Shown: positions 17,126-25,446 of the stretch, piece after piece | How the letters are laid out: each line of letters begins with the position of its first letter | Numbering within the stretch: position 1 is the first letter of the stretch | Source: [Mycobacterium] fortunisiensis | Lineage (GTDB): Bacteria; Actinomycetota; Actinomycetes; Mycobacteriales; Mycobacteriaceae | Direction of reading: 5' to 3' | Length of the DNA: 64,000 bases | NCBI RefSeq assembly: GCF_019050325.1 | Contig: NZ_VOMB01000006.1 | Span: 70,470 to 134,469 of the forward strand | The notes under the pieces: generated by a model | Databases searched by the model: none | What the model was told of the DNA's origin: nothing | The model's input: only the letters and a program-made list of their open reading frames with translations | Translations under genes and position numbers: made by a program

Positions 17126-18005
17126 GGACAGCCTCCTCGGAGACGTTGGTGGTGGCCTGGTTCCAGGCCCGCGACACCATGGCGGCGCCGACGCGGGCCC
17201 GGTATGCCGCCGACCCCTGCAGGTCGGAAGGGATGTCGGTGAGCCCGGACATCGCCAGCTGCCCGATCTCGTCGGCGGTGAGCCCGCCGATCGGGGTGCC
17301 GAGTACCGCGGCCTCGGCGGCGCCGGCCCGCAGCGGCGTGGACCCCAGCCCGAGCAGACCGATCCCGCAGCGGGTGATCCGGTCGTCCTCGTCGAGCTCA
17401 AGACCGACGACCGCGCCGGCGATCGCGAAATCACCGTGCCGCCGGGCGAACTCGGCGATCCCGAAACCACTGCGTCCCGCCGCCACCGGGAACCGCACCG
17501 CGGTCAGGATCTCGTCGGAGGCCAAAGCCGTCTCCCACAGACCGGTGAAGAACTCGGCAGCCGGGATCTGGCGGACGCCACGGGCCGAGGTGGCCTCGAT
17601 CGTGGCGTCGAGCGCCAGGGCCACCGCGGCATACTCGGCAGCCGGATCGGCGTGCGCGATCGCACCGCCCAGGGTCCCGCGGCTGCGGATCTGGAAGTGC
17701 CCGATGTGCGGGGTGGCCAGCGTCAACAGCGGCACCGAATCGGCGACCTCGTCGTCCAGGCCGACCAGGGCGTGCGGGGTAGCCGCACCGATGCGAACCT
17801 CGTTGCCCTGCAGCGTGATGTCGTTGAGCTCGGACAGCCGCGAGATGTCGATCAGGTTGTCGAAGTGGGTCAGCCGCATGGCCAGCATCGGCACCAGGCT
17901 CTGGCCGCCGGCCAGGATCTTGGCGTCCTCGCCGTACTCGCCGAGCATGCTCACCGCCTCGGTGACCGTGGCCGGCCGGTGGTAGGCGAACGGGGCGGGT
18001 TTCAT
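17118..18005 (-). CDS. FAD-binding subunit (CoxM type) of a molybdenum hydroxylase
   Basis: 295-residue FAD subunit. The two FAD-binding motifs are seen: KILAGGQSLVPMLAMRL (about residues 28-44) and TLGGAIAHADPAAEY (about 109-123), as in CoxM. It accepts electrons from the 2Fe-2S subunit. It overlaps the CoxG-like gene by four bases (ATGA) and the CoxS-like gene by eight, so the operon is translationally coupled L-G-M-S. Confidence 0.93.
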   Translation of the reverse strand: MKPAPFAYHRPATVTEAVSMLGEYGEDAKILAGGQSLVPMLAMRLTHFDNLIDISRLSELNDITLQGNEVRIGAATPHALVGLDDEVADSVPLLTLATPHIGHFQIRSRGTLGGAIAHADPAAEYAAVALALDATIEATSARGVRQIPAAEFFTGLWETALASDEILTAVRFPVAAGRSGFGIAEFARRHGDFAIAGAVVGLELDEDDRITRCGIGLLGLGSTPLRAGAAEAAVLGTPIGGLTADEIGQLAMSGLTDIPSDLQGSAAYRARVGAAMVSRAWNQATTNVSEEAVHA

Positions 18006-18703
18006 GACACCAACCGCAGCAGCGCGTCGTGCAGGTCCTCGGCGGTCAGCCCGCTGCGGGTGCGGGTCTTGCGACCGGAGCGGCCGAGCAGAAACCCGAG
18101 CACACCGGCCACCGCCACTGCGCCGATGGCCGGGGCGAAACGCTTGGCCATCGGCACCGCCATCACCTTGGCCAGCGCCAGCGCGTTGATCGGGGCGGCT
18201 TCCTGCGGTGCGGCATCAGGTGCCGTTGCCGCCGAGCTGCTTTCGGCTTTCGCCGCGGAGCCCAGCAACTCGGCCTCCAGGCTGCGGGCGAACTGGTCGA
18301 TCAGGCTGCCGGCCACGTCCGCCAGCACGCCCCGGCCGAACTGGGCGGCCTTGCCGGAGATGGCCAGGTCGGTGGTGACCACCACGAGGGTGGAATCGGC
18401 ACCCTCGTCCTTCAGCTGGGCGGTCACGATCGCCGAGGCGGTGCCGTTGCCGCGGGTCTCCTTGCCGTTGGCCTTGAGCACCACCCGTTGCGCCACCGCG
18501 TCCTTCTCCTGGAAGGTGGCATCGCCCTGGTAGGACACCGTGATCGGCCCGACCTTCACCTTGACCGCACCGGTGAAGTCGTCACCGTCGACGCTCAACA
18601 GGGTGGCCCCGGGCAGGCACGGGGCGACGCGTTCGACGTCGGTGAGCACCTCCCAGGTCTTCGCCGCCGGTACCGCGACCCGGAATTCGTTGTTGAGCTC
18701 CAC
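18002..18703 (-). CDS. CoxG-like SRPBCC family protein
   Basis: 233-residue protein with an N-terminal CoxG/SRPBCC domain (MELNNEFRVAVPAAKTWEVL, then PCLPGATLLSV) of about 145 residues, and a C-terminal region ending in a predicted membrane helix (AIGAVAVAGVLGFLLG) and an Arg-rich tail. CoxG is a membrane anchor or assembly factor for CO dehydrogenase; a membrane-anchoring or maturation role for this hydroxylase is inferred from the family. It begins two bases after the CoxL-like stop. Confidence 0.88.
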   Translation of the reverse strand: MELNNEFRVAVPAAKTWEVLTDVERVAPCLPGATLLSVDGDDFTGAVKVKVGPITVSYQGDATFQEKDAVAQRVVLKANGKETRGNGTASAIVTAQLKDEGADSTLVVVTTDLAISGKAAQFGRGVLADVAGSLIDQFARSLEAELLGSAAKAESSSAATAPDAAPQEAAPINALALAKVMAVPMAKRFAPAIGAVAVAGVLGFLLGRSGRKTRTRSGLTAEDLHDALLRLVS

Positions 18704-18705
18704 GA

Positions 18706-21084
18706 TCAGTGGTCCCTTCTCTGTTTTTCCTGCGAGGGGCGTTCCTGCGCCTGCTCGATGGCTTCGACGATGGCTGCCGGGGTGGCGGGCAGCGTCGTCA
18801 GGGTGACCCCGAGCGGGGCCAGGGCGTCGTTGACGGCGTTGATCACCGCTGGTGTCGACCCGATGGCGCCGCCCTCACCGGCGCCCTTGTAGCCGCCGAC
18901 CCCAGGGCCGGGGATCTCCACGTGGCCGTACTCGATCACCGGCACCTCGGTGGCGGTGGGCAGCAGGTAGTCGACAAACGTTGAGGACAGCGGGTTTCCG
19001 GCGTCGTCATAGGACAGCTTCTCCAGCAGTGCGCCGCCGATGCCCTGCACGGTGCCGCCGGCGATCTGCCCCTCGACCACGTTGGGGTTGATCATCGGGC
19101 CGACGTCCTCGCTGACGATGTAGCGGGTGAGGGTGACGTGCCCGGTGACGATGTCCACCTCGCACGTGCAGGCGTGGGTGGCATTGGCCCAGTGGATCGG
19201 GGCGGTCGGCGGTGCGGTGTAGCGGGCGGTCGCTTCCAGGCTCGCCGACATGCCCGGCGGCAGCATCTGCGGTTCGTAGTGTGCCCGGTAGGCCAGATCG
19301 GCGAAGCTGACGCTCTTTTCGGAGTCGTTGCGGGCGGTCGCCCTGGATCCGGACAGCTCGATCTCGGATTCGTCGACCTCGAGGCGGGCCGCGGCCATCG
19401 CGACCAGTTGGTTGCGCAGGATCGTGCCGGCCTCGTTGACCGCCCCCGCGGTCATCGGGGCGCTGCGGCTGCCCTGCGTACCCGCGCCGTAGGGTGTCAC
19501 CGCGGTGTCGCCCTGGATCGTGGCAACGTCGTCGATGTCGGCGCCCAGTGCGTCGGCGGTGAGCTGAATGACGGTGGTTTCCAAGCTGTTTCCGCATGCC
19601 CCACCGTTGACGTACACGTTGATCTTGCCGGTCGGCTCCATCCGGATCGTGCAGCCTTCGCTGGCCAGGTGGCCGGTGGCCGCACCGGTCGGCTCGATAT
19701 AGGCCGAGAAACCCAACCCGAGATAGCGGCCCTGGGCCAGCGCCTCGGCCTGCTCTTTGCGGAAGCCCTCGTGGTCGAGGATCTTCACGGCCTGTTCGAA
19801 CGTCTCGATCGGGGCGACGTGGTCGTACGGCATGCCATTGGGGTTGAAGTACGGCATCTCGTCCCCGCGGAGCAGGTTCTTGCGTCGCAGCTCCACCGGA
19901 TCCAAGCCCATCTTCCGCGCCGCGATGTCGAGAAGTATTTCGCGGGTGAGGGTTTCGTACTGCCACGGACCGCGATAGGCGTGCAGACCCGCGGTGTTGG
20001 AGAACACCGTCTTGTAGTTGAAGCTGGATTTGGGCACCCGGTACGGGCCGGGGAAGAACATGCCGATGGCCGCGGTGGTCAGCACCGGGTAGGGGGTGGG
20101 GTAGGAGCCGACGTCCTGGATGAAGTCGATGTCGGCGGCCAGGATGTTGCCGTCGTCGTCAAAGGCCATCCGGACGTCGCCGTCGACGTGACGGGACTGG
20201 CCGGCCGACATCAGGTTTTCGCGACGGTCCTCGATCCATTTCAGTGCGGTCGTCACCTTGCGGGCGGCCAGCATGATGCACATGTCCTCGCGCATCGGGA
20301 CGACCTTCTGACCGAACCCGCCACCGGTGTCGCGCATGATGACGCGCACGTGCTGGGCCGGGATGCCGAGCAGGCGGGCCGCGAAGGCCCGCAGTTCGTG
20401 CGGGGTCTGGGTGGAGGCCCAGATCGTCAGCTCCCCGGCGGCGGTACCGGTGGCCGCCCATTCCGCGACCATGCCCCGGCACTCGATCGGTACCGGCACG
20501 TGCATCTGCTGGTAGATGTGCTCTTTCACCACATGCGCGGCTGAGGCGAAGGTCTCCTCGTCCGGTGGTGCACCGCCCATCCCGCCCGCGTTGTTGTCCG
20601 GGTACGCCTCGTGAACGCTCACGTCCGAGGTGAGGGCCTGACGAAAATCTGCGATGGCGGGCAGTGGCTCGTAGTCGACGTCCACCAGGTCGACGGCATC
20701 CTCGGCGACATACCGGCTCTCGGCGATGACGAGGGCCACCGGATCGCCGACGAACTTGACCTCGCCCTCGGCCAGCGGTGGCCTTGGAGTGTCGGGCATG
20801 TCCTTGCCGGCGACGGCATGCCAGGCCTCCTTGACCTCGGGGTTGAGATCGGCGGCAGTCAGCACGGCGTGCACCCCGGGCAGCGCCAGCGCCGCCGCGG
20901 CGTCGACGGCGGTGAACTTCGCGTGCGCATAGGGGCTGCGCACGAAGCAGGCGTGCAGCATGCCGGGGCGGGTGATGTCGTCGACGTACGTGCCGCGTCC
21001 GGTGAGCAACCGGGTGTCCTCGACCCGTTCAACTCGTCTCCCGGCGTAGCGGGATGCCACCGTCTCCGGTACGGCTGACGCCAT
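18706..21084 (-). CDS. Molybdopterin large subunit (CoxL-like) of a molybdenum hydroxylase
   Basis: 792-residue catalytic subunit of the xanthine dehydrogenase/CO dehydrogenase superfamily. The N-terminal Ald_Xan domain (about 15-130; LLTGRGTYVDD) is followed by the Mo-binding domain with GGGFGQK (about 254-260) and the C-terminal GAGEGGAIGSTPAVINA loop carrying the catalytic Glu. The active-site loop reads AYRGPW (about 369-374), not the AYxCSFR of genuine CO dehydrogenases, so CO oxidation is unlikely; an aldehyde, heteroaromatic or other hydroxylation is more plausible. ATG 21084 has GGAG eight bases upstream; open frame upstream looks non-coding. Confidence 0.93.
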   Translation of the reverse strand: MASAVPETVASRYAGRRVERVEDTRLLTGRGTYVDDITRPGMLHACFVRSPYAHAKFTAVDAAAALALPGVHAVLTAADLNPEVKEAWHAVAGKDMPDTPRPPLAEGEVKFVGDPVALVIAESRYVAEDAVDLVDVDYEPLPAIADFRQALTSDVSVHEAYPDNNAGGMGGAPPDEETFASAAHVVKEHIYQQMHVPVPIECRGMVAEWAATGTAAGELTIWASTQTPHELRAFAARLLGIPAQHVRVIMRDTGGGFGQKVVPMREDMCIMLAARKVTTALKWIEDRRENLMSAGQSRHVDGDVRMAFDDDGNILAADIDFIQDVGSYPTPYPVLTTAAIGMFFPGPYRVPKSSFNYKTVFSNTAGLHAYRGPWQYETLTREILLDIAARKMGLDPVELRRKNLLRGDEMPYFNPNGMPYDHVAPIETFEQAVKILDHEGFRKEQAEALAQGRYLGLGFSAYIEPTGAATGHLASEGCTIRMEPTGKINVYVNGGACGNSLETTVIQLTADALGADIDDVATIQGDTAVTPYGAGTQGSRSAPMTAGAVNEAGTILRNQLVAMAAARLEVDESEIELSGSRATARNDSEKSVSFADLAYRAHYEPQMLPPGMSASLEATARYTAPPTAPIHWANATHACTCEVDIVTGHVTLTRYIVSEDVGPMINPNVVEGQIAGGTVQGIGGALLEKLSYDDAGNPLSSTFVDYLLPTATEVPVIEYGHVEIPGPGVGGYKGAGEGGAIGSTPAVINAVNDALAPLGVTLTTLPATPAAIVEAIEQAQERPSQEKQRRDH

Positions 21085-21278
21085 GGGATCGCTCCAATCC
21101 GTCCGTTGGTGTTGCGCGTAAGTAGATGGCCGTCGGGGGCTGACCGATGCCATCTCAAGAGTGCGATTATCGTACATCGGAAGGCGGTATGTCTGAAGAT
21201 GAGAGCGACATTTCCGCATGAAGATGGGGTATTCGGCTCGCGGTGATCGGAGATGGCGCTGCAGGCCACCCGATCTGG

Positions 21279-21319
21279 TTGTCGCGCGACAAATCGAGCT
21301 CGTGCCCGCCCTCTAGACT
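21279..21319 (+). promoter_or_regulatory. Palindromic operator candidate and -10 element upstream of the acyltransferase
   Basis: TTGTCGCGCGACAA (21279-21292) is a perfect 14-bp palindrome in the divergent region between the coxL-like and acyltransferase genes. A plausible -10, TAGACT, sits at 21314-21319, placing the palindrome over the expected -35 position, as for a repressor operator. The binding protein is unknown. Confidence 0.45.
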
Positions 21320-21341
21320 TGCGTGTCGACTGAGGGGATAT

Positions 21342-22487
21342 ATGGAATCGGCGACGACGTCTGAACGGCGCCCAGCGACACTCCGATTGGTACGGGCCGC
21401 ACTTCACGGGCCTCGCCTGTCATTCGATCAGTTCCGCGCCGAACGGCGGATCAGGGAGATCGACGGCCTGCGGGCCGTGGCGATCCTCTTCGTCATCGCC
21501 GGCCACATGCGCGATCCGATGTGGGGCAACGTCCCGGGCACGGGTGTGCCGATCTTCTTCGTCAACAGCGGCTTTCTCATCACACTTCTGCTCCTTCGGG
21601 AACACAGTGAGCGTTCGCGCATCGACTGGGAGAGCTTCTACGTCCGCCGCGCCTTCCGCCTGCTGCCCGTCTACTTCTTCGCCCTTTTTATGTTCAGCGG
21701 GCTCGTCATGGCCGGATTTGCCGAGAACCCCGGCAGATGGTGGCAGCGGTTCGTGTATTTTCTGACCTTCCAAAATGAGTTCGCCTCTGGGGCGACATTC
21801 GGTCACACCTGGACCCTTGCGGTACAGGAGAAGTTCTATCTGGCATGGCCACTCGTCGCTTTCGCTCTCATCGCCCCGGTCTTCGAACGTGCTCGCCTCT
21901 GCTTCGCAGTCAGCCTCGCGGCGGCAATGACAGCAGCGTGGATCATCTGGCCCTCGAACTACTCCGTAGTGTTCATCCCGCTGGTCCTGGGCTGCATCCT
22001 TGCGCTCCTGATGTTCAAGGCGAGGTCGTATCGCCTGGTGACGCAACTTGCGAGACCCGGCGTGTTCCTGCTCCTCCTCGTCGGCGCAATCCTCGTAAAG
22101 GCTCTGATAGAGGTCCCGGGGACGGTGGAAGTGCCGTTCTCATACGCGGTTGTGCTTCTGATGCCCGGCCTCATCGTCGGTCCGCGCTGGGTGAGCAGAA
22201 TTCTGCGTTCCCGACCGCTCGTCGCGCTCGGGACATGGGCTTACTCGATGTATCTGTTGCATCCCCTCGTCCGCTCGGCAGTTGACATCGTGATCAGCCC
22301 AGGGCAATCCGTCATCCCCCTCGAGATCCTGCGATACGCCTTGGTGGTGGCCGGCACCGCCGCATTCAGTTTTGTCACTTACCGTTTGATCGAGAAGCCG
22401 TGCATCGGCATCGGGGCGCGCTTCACGGAGCGGCGCGCGGCCGAACGGTCTGTCGAAAAGGCCGAGAAGGTCATGGTCACGCCGTGA
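21342..22487 (+). CDS. Acyltransferase 3 family membrane protein
   Basis: 381-residue integral membrane O-acyltransferase (Acyl_transf_3). The catalytic His motif region is REIDGLRAVAILFVIAGH (His at about residue 51), followed by about ten transmembrane helices, the ARG-type loop SFYVRRAFRLLPVYFF, HTWTLAVQEKFYLAWP and the terminal YSMYLLHPLV...LIEKP pattern. Such enzymes O-acetylate sugars or cell-wall and lipid glycans. ATG 21342 follows GAGGGG by about four bases. Its TGA overlaps the next GTG (GTGA), coupling it to the VanX-like dipeptidase. The codon choice is somewhat less GC-extreme than neighbours, which could mean acquisition. Confidence 0.9.
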   Translation: MESATTSERRPATLRLVRAALHGPRLSFDQFRAERRIREIDGLRAVAILFVIAGHMRDPMWGNVPGTGVPIFFVNSGFLITLLLLREHSERSRIDWESFYVRRAFRLLPVYFFALFMFSGLVMAGFAENPGRWWQRFVYFLTFQNEFASGATFGHTWTLAVQEKFYLAWPLVAFALIAPVFERARLCFAVSLAAAMTAAWIIWPSNYSVVFIPLVLGCILALLMFKARSYRLVTQLARPGVFLLLLVGAILVKALIEVPGTVEVPFSYAVVLLMPGLIVGPRWVSRILRSRPLVALGTWAYSMYLLHPLVRSAVDIVISPGQSVIPLEILRYALVVAGTAAFSFVTYRLIEKPCIGIGARFTERRAAERSVEKAEKVMVTP

Positions 22488-23158
22488 CCACGGCGCGCAG
22501 CACACCGGCCTATGGGTTCTTGTGGTTCGCGGTAACACGCACTCTTGCCGGCTTGGCGGTGTTGTTCGGCGTGGTCGGCACTCCGATGCCCACGGCGCTC
22601 GCCCGCCCGGCGGCCGAGGCCGGGTTGGTCGATGTGCGCACCGTGGTTCCCGACGCGGTGATCGACCTGCGCTACGCCACGACTGAGAACTTCGTCGGGG
22701 AACAGCTCTATCCGGCCGGGGCGCGGTGCCTGGTACACGAGTCGATGGCACCCGGACTGGCCGCCGCCGCGGCGGCGTTGCGGCCGCAGACCCTGGTGTT
22801 CTGGGACTGCTACCGCCCGCACGACGTGCAGGTGCGCATGTTCGAGGTGGTGGCCAATCCCAACTGGGTGGCCAAACCCGGTGCGTACGCGCGCAGCCAC
22901 GAAGCCGGCCGTTCGGTCGACGTGACGATCGCCGAGGACGGTTCACCCGTCGACATGGGTACCGGTTTCGATGACTTCACCCCGCGCAGCCTGGCCTACG
23001 CCACCGACGGTGTCAGCCCGGCAGCCCAGGCCAACCGGGCCAGGTTGCGGACGGCGATGAGCGCGGGCGGTCTGAGTGTCTATCCGGGGGAGTGGTGGCA
23101 TTTCGACGGTCCCGGCGCGGCCGATCCGCGGCCCTTCCTCGATGTGCCGCTCCGATAA
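22484..23158 (+). CDS. Secreted D-alanyl-D-alanine dipeptidase (VanX/DdpX type, M15D)
   Basis: 224-residue secreted peptidase. A hydrophobic signal segment (about residues 12-40, ending near ALARPAAEA) precedes the mature domain. Zinc-ligand and catalytic motifs are intact: SHEAGRSVDVTI (SxHxxGxxxD) at about 141-152 and GEWWHFDG (Glu and His) at about 205-212; VIDLRYATTENFVG and YRPHDVQ are family segments. It should cleave D-Ala-D-Ala or related peptidoglycan-derived dipeptides outside the membrane. GTG 22484 overlaps the acyltransferase stop. Whether it confers glycopeptide tolerance or only recycles wall fragments is unknown. Confidence 0.87.
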   Translation: MTTARSTPAYGFLWFAVTRTLAGLAVLFGVVGTPMPTALARPAAEAGLVDVRTVVPDAVIDLRYATTENFVGEQLYPAGARCLVHESMAPGLAAAAAALRPQTLVFWDCYRPHDVQVRMFEVVANPNWVAKPGAYARSHEAGRSVDVTIAEDGSPVDMGTGFDDFTPRSLAYATDGVSPAAQANRARLRTAMSAGGLSVYPGEWWHFDGPGAADPRPFLDVPLR

Positions 23159-23264
23159 AGCCCGTCGATCTGCGCAGACGTATTGACCCTGTTATCTGGG
23201 TGTGCAATGTGCCAGCATGGGGAACCGCAACGGTCATCACGATCCGGTTCGCGTGGAGTCGCAC

Positions 23265-23972
23265 ATGTTTGTCCTCAGACTGATCCAGGGCGCGGTGCTG
23301 ATCGCCGCCTGCGCCATCCCGATGGCACATCCGCCTGTCGCGTCGGCGCAGCCATGTCCCGACGTCGAAGTGGTGTTCGCCCGCGGCACCTACGAGCCAC
23401 CCGGGGTGGGCGGACCGGGGCAGAGTTTCGTCGATGCCTTGCGGGCCCGGACCGGTGACCGATCTGTCGAGGTGTACCCGGTGAACTACGAGGCCAGCGG
23501 AAACTTCGGCGACCGGATCGCCTTCGCCCGGACCGTGGTCGACGGTATCCGCGACGCGGCCGACCACGTCAAGGCCACCGCGCGGGACTGCCCGGACACC
23601 AAAGTGGTGCTGGGCGGATATTCACAGGGCGCCGTGGTGGCCGGTTTCGTCACCTCTGCCGCCGTGCCCGACGGCATCCCGACGGAGTACGAGCAGTACA
23701 TCCCGGACCCGATGCCGCTCGACGTGGCCGATCACGTGGCCGCCGTGGTGTTGCTCGGTACACCGTCGGACGAGTTCATGCGCGATATCGGCGCCCCCAC
23801 GATGGTGATCGGTCCGCGCTACAAGGACAAGACCATCGAGCTGTGTGAGCCCGGGGACACCATCTGCGACGGGACACCGGCCGGCGTGCCCAACTTCGCG
23901 CACACCGCGTACGTGTTCAACGGCATGCCGGGCCAGGCCGCCGACTTCGTCATGACTCGGCTGCAGAGTTGA
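23265..23972 (+). CDS. Secreted cutinase family esterase
   Basis: 235-residue secreted alpha/beta hydrolase of the mycobacterial cutinase-like (Culp) family. Signal peptide MFVLRLIQGAVLIAACAI ends near VASAQ; the mature protein starts with CPDVEVVFARGTYEPPGVG. The nucleophile Ser is in VLGGYSQGAVV (about 118-127), Asp lies in CEPGDTICDG and His in FAHTAYVFNG. Four cysteines make two family disulphides. ATG 23265 has GGAG six bases upstream. It should hydrolyse lipid esters at the cell surface or outside. Confidence 0.93.
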   Translation: MFVLRLIQGAVLIAACAIPMAHPPVASAQPCPDVEVVFARGTYEPPGVGGPGQSFVDALRARTGDRSVEVYPVNYEASGNFGDRIAFARTVVDGIRDAADHVKATARDCPDTKVVLGGYSQGAVVAGFVTSAAVPDGIPTEYEQYIPDPMPLDVADHVAAVVLLGTPSDEFMRDIGAPTMVIGPRYKDKTIELCEPGDTICDGTPAGVPNFAHTAYVFNGMPGQAADFVMTRLQS

Positions 23973-24049
23973 TAACGATATGAAACCTCAATGGTTGCAA
24001 TGTGATACGTGAGGCCGGGGTCTTTGCTGGGTGCCACTATGTTCACTGA

Positions 24050-25195
24050 GTGCACCGTCGAACGGCCCTCAAGATCCCGCTGGTGTTGGCGGCGGCAGCC
24101 GCTCTTCCGCAGGCACTGGCCCCGCTTCCGGTAATCCCGCGGGCCACCGCGGCAGCCGGCCAGTGGCCGGTCGAGCGGGCCAACGCGTGGTACCGGGCGC
24201 AGGGCTGGCTCGTCGGCACCAACTTCATCACCTCCAGTGCGATCAACCAGCTCGAGATGTTCGGGCCGGGCACCTACGATGCCCGGCGCATCGACAGCGA
24301 ACTGCAGGCCTGCCGGTTGCTGGGGTTCAACACCGTGCGGGTGTTCCTGCACGATCTGCTGTGGGCGCAGGACCGGGCCGGATTCCAGTCCCGGCTGTCG
24401 AACTTCGTCGGGATCGCGGCGCGTCAGGGCATCAAGCCGCTGTTCGTGTTCTTCGATTCGTGCTGGGACCCCCATCCGAAGCTGGGCGCGCAGCGGGCGC
24501 CGACGCCGGGCGTGCACAACTCCGGCTGGGTGCAGAGCCCGGGAGCCGAACGTATCGACGACCCGCGCTACCGCGCCCTGCTGCGCGACTACGTGGTGGG
24601 GGTGATGAGCCAGTTCCGCAACGACAACCGGGTGCTGGGCTGGGACCTGTGGAACGAGCCGGACAACCCGGCCAAGCAGTACCGCAAGGTCGAGCGCAAG
24701 GACAAGATCGACGCGGTCGGCGGCCTGCTGCCGCAGGTGTTCGCCTGGGCCCGCTCGGTCAACCCGGTGCAGCCGTTGACCAGTGCCGTCTGGCAGGGCA
24801 GCTGGGACCGCGGCAGCCGCAGCGAGATGGACAACTTCCAGCTCGACAACTCCGACATCATCTCCTTCCATTCCTATGCCGGGCCCGACGAATTCGAGGG
24901 TCGCATCGCCGAACTCGCTCCGCTGGGCCGGCCGATCCTGTGCACCGAATACCTGGCCCGCGACCAGGGCAGTACCGTCGAGGGCGTATTGCCAGTTGCC
25001 AAGCGGCACAACGTCGGTGCGTACAGCTGGGGCCTGGTGGCCGGCAAGACCCAGACCTACTTCCCGTGGGATTCCTGGGACAAGCCGTACACCAAGGTGC
25101 CGAACGTGTGGTTCAGCGACCTTCTGCAACCCGACGGCCGGCCGTACCGCGACGCCGAATATCAGGCCTTCAAGAAGCTGACCACCCGGGTCTGA
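24050..25195 (+). CDS. Secreted GH5-like glycoside hydrolase
   Basis: 381-residue secreted (beta/alpha)8-barrel hydrolase resembling family 5 cellulases/mannanases. An N-terminal signal peptide (MHRRTALKIPLVLAAAAALP, possibly Tat-like) is followed by the barrel with FNTVRVFLHDLLW, the acid/base Glu in GWDLWNEPDN (about residue 204) and the nucleophile Glu in ILCTEYLAR (about 302). The polysaccharide is not evident. The GTG start lies six bases behind TATGTT, so a leaderless transcript is possible. It lies downstream of the cutinase, forming a short run of secreted hydrolases. Confidence 0.83.
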   Translation: MHRRTALKIPLVLAAAAALPQALAPLPVIPRATAAAGQWPVERANAWYRAQGWLVGTNFITSSAINQLEMFGPGTYDARRIDSELQACRLLGFNTVRVFLHDLLWAQDRAGFQSRLSNFVGIAARQGIKPLFVFFDSCWDPHPKLGAQRAPTPGVHNSGWVQSPGAERIDDPRYRALLRDYVVGVMSQFRNDNRVLGWDLWNEPDNPAKQYRKVERKDKIDAVGGLLPQVFAWARSVNPVQPLTSAVWQGSWDRGSRSEMDNFQLDNSDIISFHSYAGPDEFEGRIAELAPLGRPILCTEYLARDQGSTVEGVLPVAKRHNVGAYSWGLVAGKTQTYFPWDSWDKPYTKVPNVWFSDLLQPDGRPYRDAEYQAFKKLTTRV

Positions 25196-25209
25196 CCGGC
25201 GTCGGGACC

Positions 25210-25440
25210 GGCGGCGTTCAATATTTTGGCATGTTCATTAATGCTGGACCCGCTGAATTATTGAACGTCACCGCCGCCAAGCTGGTCGAGTAATGCGTCT
25301 ACGACAACGCGTCGCGGTGGCCGTTGGTCGGGCCAGCCTGGTCGGCCCACCCCGAAAATGTTGGCAAGAAGGTCTCGTTGGCTTCGTTTGTCCTGGTTGC
25401 GACGTCGGTGGACGCGGCCATACTCACCGACTCGGCGCCC
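25210..25440 (+). pseudogene. Possible degraded coding remnant
   Basis: Between the GH5-like gene and the convergent LLM gene, one forward frame reads sensibly (GMFINAGPAELLNVTAAKLVE), hits a stop at 25291-25293 and reads on in the same frame (CVYDNASRWPLVGPAWSAHP, then VSLASFVLVATSVDAA) to the edge of the next gene. This may be the tail of a gene broken by a nonsense change. No family is recognised and no start is evident, so it could be chance. Confidence 0.25.
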
Positions 25441-25446
25441 TGTTCC

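Noticed and set aside
16616..21084. Genuine aerobic CO dehydrogenase
   Set aside because: The large subunit has AYRGPW in place of AYxCSFR, so only the family and not CO oxidation is supported.
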